This document shows positions 1-5,800 of a DNA stretch of 7,721 nucleotides, piece by piece. The notes below the pieces were generated by a model, which had not been told where the DNA came from, did not search any database, and saw only the letters and a list, made by a program, of their open reading frames with translations. Each line of letters begins with the position of its first letter. The first letter of the stretch is position 1. Made by a program: the position numbers and the translations under genes. The DNA lies in NCBI GenBank assembly GCA_020848595.1, contig JADLHV010000020.1, forward strand, positions 1 through 7,721, given 5' to 3'. This DNA is from Bacteroidia bacterium (GTDB lineage: Bacteria; Bacteroidota; Bacteroidia; NS11-12g; UBA955).

Positions 1-550
1 AATCTGAAATTGATGCATTTAAAAAACTCAACTGACTAAATCGTATTGAATAAGCAATAGAAAAGGCATCATCACTAGATCTATAACCAAATGTTGGCAT
101 AATGCCTATGCGTTTCAAGTTTCCATTAAAGAATTCACTATTAGCTCCTGTTACTTTATTTCTAAATGTGCCTGTTACATAATCCCCATATAACTCAAAC
201 CTAAAATTTTCACTTTGTTCTCGATTTAAATAATATCCTAAGCCAACATTAAGTAAATTACCCTTATAACTGTATTTGAGGTTATTAGCTGAGTCGGAAC
301 CAAAAGTTTGTGTTGAACCTCCATAGCCTATATAAGCCCCTAAATTATTCGTTAAAGAAGCCCCTGCAGTAAAATCTACTTTATTAAATAAATTTGTAGA
401 TGCATCGAAAAATATCTCGCCTTTTTCTCTAAATAATGGCACTGGATGTCTATTGGGCGTGTAAAATCTAGCTCTACATGAACCTAAAACAATTACTGAT
501 AATATGGCTAAATATATAACAGAAGATTTTTTATGTTTATTTAACTGCAT
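1..550 (-). CDS. Predicted lipoprotein with outer-membrane beta-barrel-like sequence (3' end outside window)
   Basis: The reading frame is open from an ATG at 550 down to the window edge, giving 183 complete codons; the stop lies outside. Residues 1-25 form a lipoprotein signal: basic start (MQLNKHKK), hydrophobic core, then lipobox VLGSC with Cys25 (codon 476-478) as the expected lipidation site. The mature part starts with RARFYTPNRHPVPLF and continues as short alternating strands rich in Gly and aromatic residues, for example LGAYIGYGG, NVGLGYYLN and FRFELYGDYVTG. This pattern fits a beta-barrel or beta-sandwich envelope protein. Residues +2 to +5 after the Cys lack the acidic run typical of Bacteroidota surface-export lipoproteins, so an orientation towards the periplasm is more likely (inference). 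It lies 128 bases downstream of the peptidase-like gene on the same strand. Its function is not recognised. The lipoprotein call is firm and the barrel call moderate. Confidence 0.8.
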   Translation of the reverse strand, partial: MQLNKHKKSSVIYLAILSVIVLGSCRARFYTPNRHPVPLFREKGEIFFDASTNLFNKVDFTAGASLTNNLGAYIGYGGSTQTFGSDSANNLKYSYKGNLLNVGLGYYLNREQSENFRFELYGDYVTGTFRNKVTGANSEFFNGNLKRIGIMPTFGYRSSDDAFSIAYSIRFSQLSFLNASISD

Positions 551-569
551 ACTACAAATATATAGATAA

Positions 570-599
570 CAAATAAATTATCCCATTTGGACTATCAAA
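570..599 (-). promoter_or_regulatory. Possible Bacteroidota-type promoter for the lipoprotein gene
   Basis: Reading the minus strand, a TTTG (599-596) is followed after 18 bases by TTTATTTG (577-570), which matches the Bacteroidota -7 consensus TAnnTTTG except for the second base. The lipoprotein ATG lies 19 bases further on, so the leader would be only about 13-15 bases. No Shine-Dalgarno-like purine run precedes the ATG, which is common in this phylum. The match is imperfect and AT-rich sequence gives chance hits. Confidence 0.35.
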
Positions 600-678
600 T
601 CTTAATTAGCCTTTAGAATAGATACTACTTATTAAATAGCAAACAAGTATGATTGACTCTAAATTAAGTCGCTATATA

Positions 679-2718
679 CTAGATACTAATCTCATTATAA
701 GCGGTAATAAAACGCGCACCAAGATTCTTATATGGCGGAATATAATCTTTAAACTGAGGATTGTTTTTTAATTTTATAGCAATTTGTTTCCATACATCTG
801 GCCAAATTAAATCTTTTCCTAATCGAATTGTTTCTGTTATTTCCTGAATTAAAACCGTATTTACTGCAAGTGTACCAACTTGTTTTGTACTTATTATTTG
901 AACTTCGTATGCATTCTCCATTGCTTTTGCAATATTCTGATAGCCACCACATGAGCCTAATATAGCCACTTTATTACTATTCGTCATATTGTCAAGTGTG
1001 TTGTCTATATAATAACTATGCCCTCTATGTACAATTAAATCAGGATATCGCCCACGTTTCTCAAAATATGCTTGCAAGTCTTTGCGCCCTTGAATTTCCA
1101 TACTTGGCTTATTCGCATATATTTCCATTTTTCGCCCTTTTATACTTTTAAACACCACATAAGTGCCCTTATCTTCCTTTTTATATAAACTAACTGGATA
1201 TAAATTTAACCACGAGGCGAAGGCTGTCTCCCCATCCTCGTCGTCGAAGAAGAAGTGTTGTTGAATATGCGTACTATCTGGGAACAATTCAGAAGAACTG
1301 ATTCTGTCTAACTCGGGTATATTAAAATTAAAAACTGTATTAAAACTTTCTGGATTGCCTCCGGTTAATTTTAATAACAACCCATATATTTTTATTCCAT
1401 GCTCGTTATTATTTAAGATACAATTTCTAAGTTCTTTTTCGAGTGTAGAATTAAAAATTGCTTTAAATTTTTCATTTTCTAAACTGCCATAAGTATCTGC
1501 TACATCAACAGATGGCGCCAAATCACCTCCATAATTATACAAACCTCCTGCAAACATTTTAATTATGGCATTCACTTGTGAATCATTCATGGTAGAAAAG
1601 AAATCATCGAGTTTATTATATCCAGCACACTGTTTAATAAACACTCTAAAACGATTAAAATTGGTGCTTTTTAAAAAATCATATCCCGATTTCTCTTGCC
1701 TTTTCGCCATCATTCGCTTGTACATTCCTAGAAATGATGAAGTAAATACTTCTTCTTGACAATAAACAATAGATGTATAAATTTCTTGAGCACTATTATT
1801 TTGAATAGGTTCAAATCTTACAGTATCTTTTTCTTCATGTCTAAGGTTTATTTCAACTACCTTTTCAAGGCTAATGGATTCTAATTCCTTTTCTACCGTA
1901 TAATCTGCAAGTATATCCTTACGTTTGCGCAGTTCAATCAGTGTTTGATAGAATTTAACGGGATCTTTAGATACCTTATCGGCTTTTTCAATACTCCATT
2001 TCTTTCTGACGATTAAATCTAAAAGCGCATAAGATTTAGAAGCACTACTATATGTATTATAGATAGAATATAAAAGTTGAGCGATACTATCTTTAGAATT
2101 TTTAATCGCTCTATCAATCAAATGATTCGTTCCAAAATATTGTTTTATTGCTCCTGGGTCAATACGCGCTAATGCCAATACGACATCGTTACCAAGGGGC
2201 GTATAAACAAGTGTTTTAAATAAATTTAATACATCTGTTGGATAATAACTTGCAGCGTAAACCCAATATGTTTTAGCATACGGTTTTAAATTAATGATAT
2301 CCGATAATACCAATCCTACTTTTAAATCGGTTTTAAGCAATTCTAATTCTCGTGTATCATTATTTAATGTCACCAACTTTTCTAACATTTCCATCGCTCT
2401 CTGCTGAGAAGTAAGGTGTAAAACCTGTTTCTTATCTATCTTTTTGAGGTATTCGAATAAGCCTCTACTAAATTGCGCTGATTTAGTGACATCCATTTTA
2501 CGGATCTGATCTTGTATGCGGTCGACTGAAGTAAAAAAAATTGACGTTGCAAGATGATTCTGCCTTTCGCTGCCAATGTGTAATTCACTATTTAAATCAC
2601 CATCCATCATATCAATTCGATTTTGCTCTATATCAACTTGAACTTGCCAGTCGAGCTTCTGAGCTGAAGATTCTATACTCGAACCTAAAATTAAAAAACT
2701 GAAGATGATTGCCCGCAT
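679..2718 (-). CDS. Exported protein with C-terminal clan CD (caspase/gingipain-like) cysteine peptidase-like domain
   Basis: This is a complete 679-residue protein with an ATG at 2718 and a TAG stop. The start is supported by an immediate Sec signal peptide (MRAIIFSFLILGSSIESSAQ, cleavage expected after Gln20), and an in-frame stop lies a short way upstream with no other ATG between. There is no lipobox, so the product should be periplasmic or secreted. It has no T9SS sorting domain at its own C-terminus. Residues about 50-470 look mainly helical, with many Leu/Lys/Glu-rich stretches and no family I recognise. Residues about 490-679 look alpha/beta. They contain an acidic DDEDG (492-496), then LIVHRGHSYY with His564, Gly566 and His567, then VAILGSCGGY with Cys590. 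A hydrophobic strand followed by H-x-G-H and another followed by SCGG is the pattern expected of a clan CD catalytic dyad. Proteolysis is therefore a reasonable inference but is unproven, and substrate and partners are unknown. It follows the giant T9SS cargo gene by 100 bases. Confidence 0.85.
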   Translation of the reverse strand: MRAIIFSFLILGSSIESSAQKLDWQVQVDIEQNRIDMMDGDLNSELHIGSERQNHLATSIFFTSVDRIQDQIRKMDVTKSAQFSRGLFEYLKKIDKKQVLHLTSQQRAMEMLEKLVTLNNDTRELELLKTDLKVGLVLSDIINLKPYAKTYWVYAASYYPTDVLNLFKTLVYTPLGNDVVLALARIDPGAIKQYFGTNHLIDRAIKNSKDSIAQLLYSIYNTYSSASKSYALLDLIVRKKWSIEKADKVSKDPVKFYQTLIELRKRKDILADYTVEKELESISLEKVVEINLRHEEKDTVRFEPIQNNSAQEIYTSIVYCQEEVFTSSFLGMYKRMMAKRQEKSGYDFLKSTNFNRFRVFIKQCAGYNKLDDFFSTMNDSQVNAIIKMFAGGLYNYGGDLAPSVDVADTYGSLENEKFKAIFNSTLEKELRNCILNNNEHGIKIYGLLLKLTGGNPESFNTVFNFNIPELDRISSSELFPDSTHIQQHFFFDDEDGETAFASWLNLYPVSLYKKEDKGTYVVFKSIKGRKMEIYANKPSMEIQGRKDLQAYFEKRGRYPDLIVHRGHSYYIDNTLDNMTNSNKVAILGSCGGYQNIAKAMENAYEVQIISTKQVGTLAVNTVLIQEITETIRLGKDLIWPDVWKQIAIKLKNNPQFKDYIPPYKNLGARFITAYNEISI
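769..1176 (-). other. Clan CD cysteine peptidase-like domain (candidate dyad His564/Cys590)
   Basis: This covers residues about 515-650 of the exported protein. Strand-like stretches TYVVFKS, KMEIYAN, DLIVHRGHS, KVAILGSCGG and EVQIISTKQVGT alternate with helices, as in a three-layer alpha/beta fold. His564 (1027-1029) or His567 (1018-1020) and Cys590 (949-951) are the candidate catalytic residues. The His-to-Cys distance of 23-26 residues is shorter than in caspases or gingipains as I remember them, so this would be a compact or divergent member. After the Cys, a segment with VGTLAVNTVLIQEI and then LIWPDVW may form the rest of the pocket. The assignment rests on motif reading only. Confidence 0.5.
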
Positions 2719-2735
2719 ATTGTATATAATGTTTC

Positions 2736-2766
2736 CAAAAATAGTGCCATCTACTTAAAAAACAAG
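2736..2766 (-). promoter_or_regulatory. Probable Bacteroidota-type promoter for the peptidase-like gene
   Basis: On the minus strand, CTTG (2766-2763; TTG matches the -33 element) is followed after exactly 19 bases by TATTTTTG (2743-2736), a full match to the -7 consensus TAnnTTTG. The ATG at 2718 is 17 bases beyond the box, so the leader would be roughly 10-13 bases, leaving little room for a ribosome binding site; none is visible. The spacing and the exact -7 match make this the best promoter candidate in the window. Confidence 0.5.
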
Positions 2767-2818
2767 TTTAACCCTATAAAACTGTAAGGTATAATAGACA
2801 ATATACTAAAGTAGGATA

Positions 2819-5800
2819 TTAGCGCAACAAGGTAAATGTACCTTCAAGATTATAGGTCTTATTATCAGCACCCAAAGCTTCAATATGATAGAGATAAACA
2901 TCTTGTTGGCAACGTTCATTTTTATATGTACCATCCCAAGCGCCCATACAGTCATCCGTTTCATATAATTTTTCGCCCCAACGATTAAAAATACTCAATT
3001 TATAACGAACAATATATTGTCCATTTGGACCAAATTTTTCATTTATAGTATTCAAATCTGGACTAAATGCATTAGGTACAAATAGCTTTGATTGAGGATA
3101 AACTTGAGCATGATTAGAAACACTTATAGCTAATGTATCATAATCATTTTGCCAATTACTTATTGCCCTAACTCGATAGATATAATTTGGCACACAGCTT
3201 GATTCAGCCGATTGGTCAATAAAACTATATACAGTGTAAGGAACACTTGCAATCATTTCGAAGTGACCATCGGGCCTTAAACGATCAATTTCATACCGTG
3301 CTATGCCTTGATTCCACTCTTTATATGGATTCCATTTCAAAGCAGGTTTATTTGAAATTGGGTCGAAATACCCTTTTAATAAAATAGTTTGCGAGTAATT
3401 ACTCCATGGTGTAGTATCTTGGCAATTATCGACAGCCCGCATTCGGTAAACATAGCTTTGTTCATTCACCTTGACTTTTAGGTCACTCAAAGAAATACTA
3501 TTCACATCCATATAAATGTCTGAATTGTATTTGCGTCCATCAGAAAAACATTTCTCTATTAAATAACCTCTAATACCATGTCGGCTCCAAGCATTATTTT
3601 TCCACTCAAGCAAGGCGTAGTCGTTATCTTCAACTGTAACTCGCCATGCCAAATTCGGACGAGTGGTATTAATTGTACTTGGAGTTGCTAAGGCTGTATC
3701 ACTCTTAGAATACTCTTTAAATCCACCTTTTTGAATAGCTTTAATGAGATAATGCTGCGAAACAAAACAAGTAAAATTTGTGTCCAAATAATTTAATTCT
3801 TTCGACGATACAGTATCTAAGAATACGTAAGCATTTCTATCGGATGATTCGGTTCTCCATATTTCATATCGAGCTATTGAATCAAATCCAATATAAGGCG
3901 ACCATTTAACTAAATTTCTTTCAAATAACCCTTCTGCTTTTGTCTCCATTGTACAATGTTCCTTCGTAAGTGCCATCTCAGATTGATACAAACATAAATT
4001 TCGCATCCTCACTTTATAACAATACGAATTGTCAAGGGTATTGACCATATTATCCAAAACCACTGTATCCATTGGATTTGTCAGATTTGTCAATAGACTA
4101 TACTGGCCATTTTTAAATTTATAAACAGAATAATTAGTAAAATCAAAACCTTTATAAGACTCAAAAACCAATTCTGTTCTTGAATTATTAATAACAGAAG
4201 CCCTCCGTATTAAGATAGGCAAAGGCTCTAATGTATCACCAACAACAGCAATTTCAGGTTTGTAAATTGTATCCTTACAGCCCATTACATCCGTTGCAAT
4301 TAACTGAATATTGTATTTACCTGGACTAGTGTATGTATGTTTCTGATCTTTACCAATAGACTTTTCTCCATCTCCAAAATCCCAATCAAATTTCACAATT
4401 CCTGTATCTGATTTTGTACTGTTCAATAGAGTCAATGGTAATCCAAGACAAGCAAATTTATCATGAATTGAAAAATCTGTTTCAGGAGCAAAAATGCGAA
4501 TTGGCTTTTCAAATGTATCCTTGCAAGTTCCAATGTTCTCAACTATCAACCGTATAATATTTATACCTCGACCCTTAGGATGAATACTAGAATCTGAATT
4601 TAGTTTAGTTTCTTTGTTATCTAGGAACCAAGTAGATTTTAAATTTGGATTTTCGTGGTGACTTTTTGAATTGTTACTTACTGCAATTGGTTGTTTCAGA
4701 CATAAACCATTTAATGTAAAATTTGCTTCTGGATAAGCAAAAATTTCAATAGTATCTATTGGAGGTAAAGTGTATTTACAACCAAGCGTATCACTCAATA
4801 TCATAGCAGGTATATATCTACCTGGCAAATTATAAATATGTTTAAAGTAATTACCTTGTCTAACAACACCATCCCCTAAGTCCCATTCCATTGCAGCAGA
4901 ATCTAATGCAGTTCCTCTAAATTCGACAGTATGCGGTAAACATGCATCTCCGCGATCGAAATCATAATGACCTCTAGGTCCATTAACAATTACATACGCT
5001 GGTTTCTTGATTGTAGCCGTACAGCCCGATCTACTGGTAACTTTTAATGTGATATCGTATGAACCTGGTATTAAATATAATTTCTTAGGGTTTTTTAGAT
5101 TTGATCCTGTACCATCACCGAAATCCCATTCCCACGATACAATATCAGAAACAAATGTTTTAGATTTATCTAAAAAAGAGCATTCTAGTGGAGGGCAAAA
5201 TCTACCAGTTGGATTAGCATTGAATTGTGGTGACAACATATTGGGAGAAACTTCAAAACTATCTGAGTAAATAGTTTTACATCCATTATTGTCAGAAACC
5301 GTCAATGTCAAGAAATGCATACCCATCTCTGTGAATTTTTTATTTGCATTTTGAGCTGTGCTTTCGAATCCTCTATCTGTTTTCCAATGAAAACTCAATG
5401 GTAAACTCGAATGTGTCGAATCAATAAAAGCTTTAAAATAAAAAACTGGCGTATCACAAATAGTAAATCGCTTAATTTCATAATCAACGACCGGACCCTT
5501 ATACGGCACTTCAAATTCCTTTTCAGATGAACAACCATCTGGACTCGAAACTATATGTTTAACCTTTATACTAGTAACTCCAGAAGATAATGAACTTATT
5601 GTAAACGGTGTTACTTTTTGACTAACTTCAATGACAGAATCATTTACCATAAAAGTATGCACATCCACATCAGTGCCAACACTAGAGTCAATCAAATTAA
5701 TAGTGTAAGGCATACAATTGCCCACATTGACGACACTAGAACGCAATTTGACACCCTTTATATTAATACTCATCCGAACAGTATCTGGACAATCTATTGA

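Noticed and set aside
555..562. TATATTTG (minus strand) as the -7 box of the lipoprotein gene
   Set aside because: It matches TAnnTTTG exactly but ends 4 bases before the ATG and has no TTTG-like element 19-20 bases upstream; the pair at 570-599 fits better. Leaderless use cannot be excluded.
636..675. Inverted repeat ATAGC...GACT...AGTCGCTAT as a terminator after the peptidase-like gene
   Set aside because: The two arms pair only with a 14-base bulge, are short and AT-rich, and lack a clear following T-run.
619..688. Direct repeat tagatacta at 619-627 and 680-688
   Set aside because: Nine bases in AT-rich DNA, one copy running into the stop codon of the peptidase-like gene; chance is the simplest explanation.
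679..780. T9SS sorting domain at the C-terminus of the peptidase-like protein
   Set aside because: The last residues (NLGARFITAYNEISI) show none of the conserved type A or type B sorting motifs.
749..952. Minus-strand 67-codon open frame in another frame
   Set aside because: It lies within the region encoding the conserved Cys motif of the peptidase-like domain; its product is Asn/Lys/Ser-rich low-complexity sequence, typical of a frame shadow in AT-rich DNA.
1565..1759. Plus-strand 64-codon open frame
   Set aside because: It is antisense to the peptidase-like gene and shows no domain, signal peptide or promoter.
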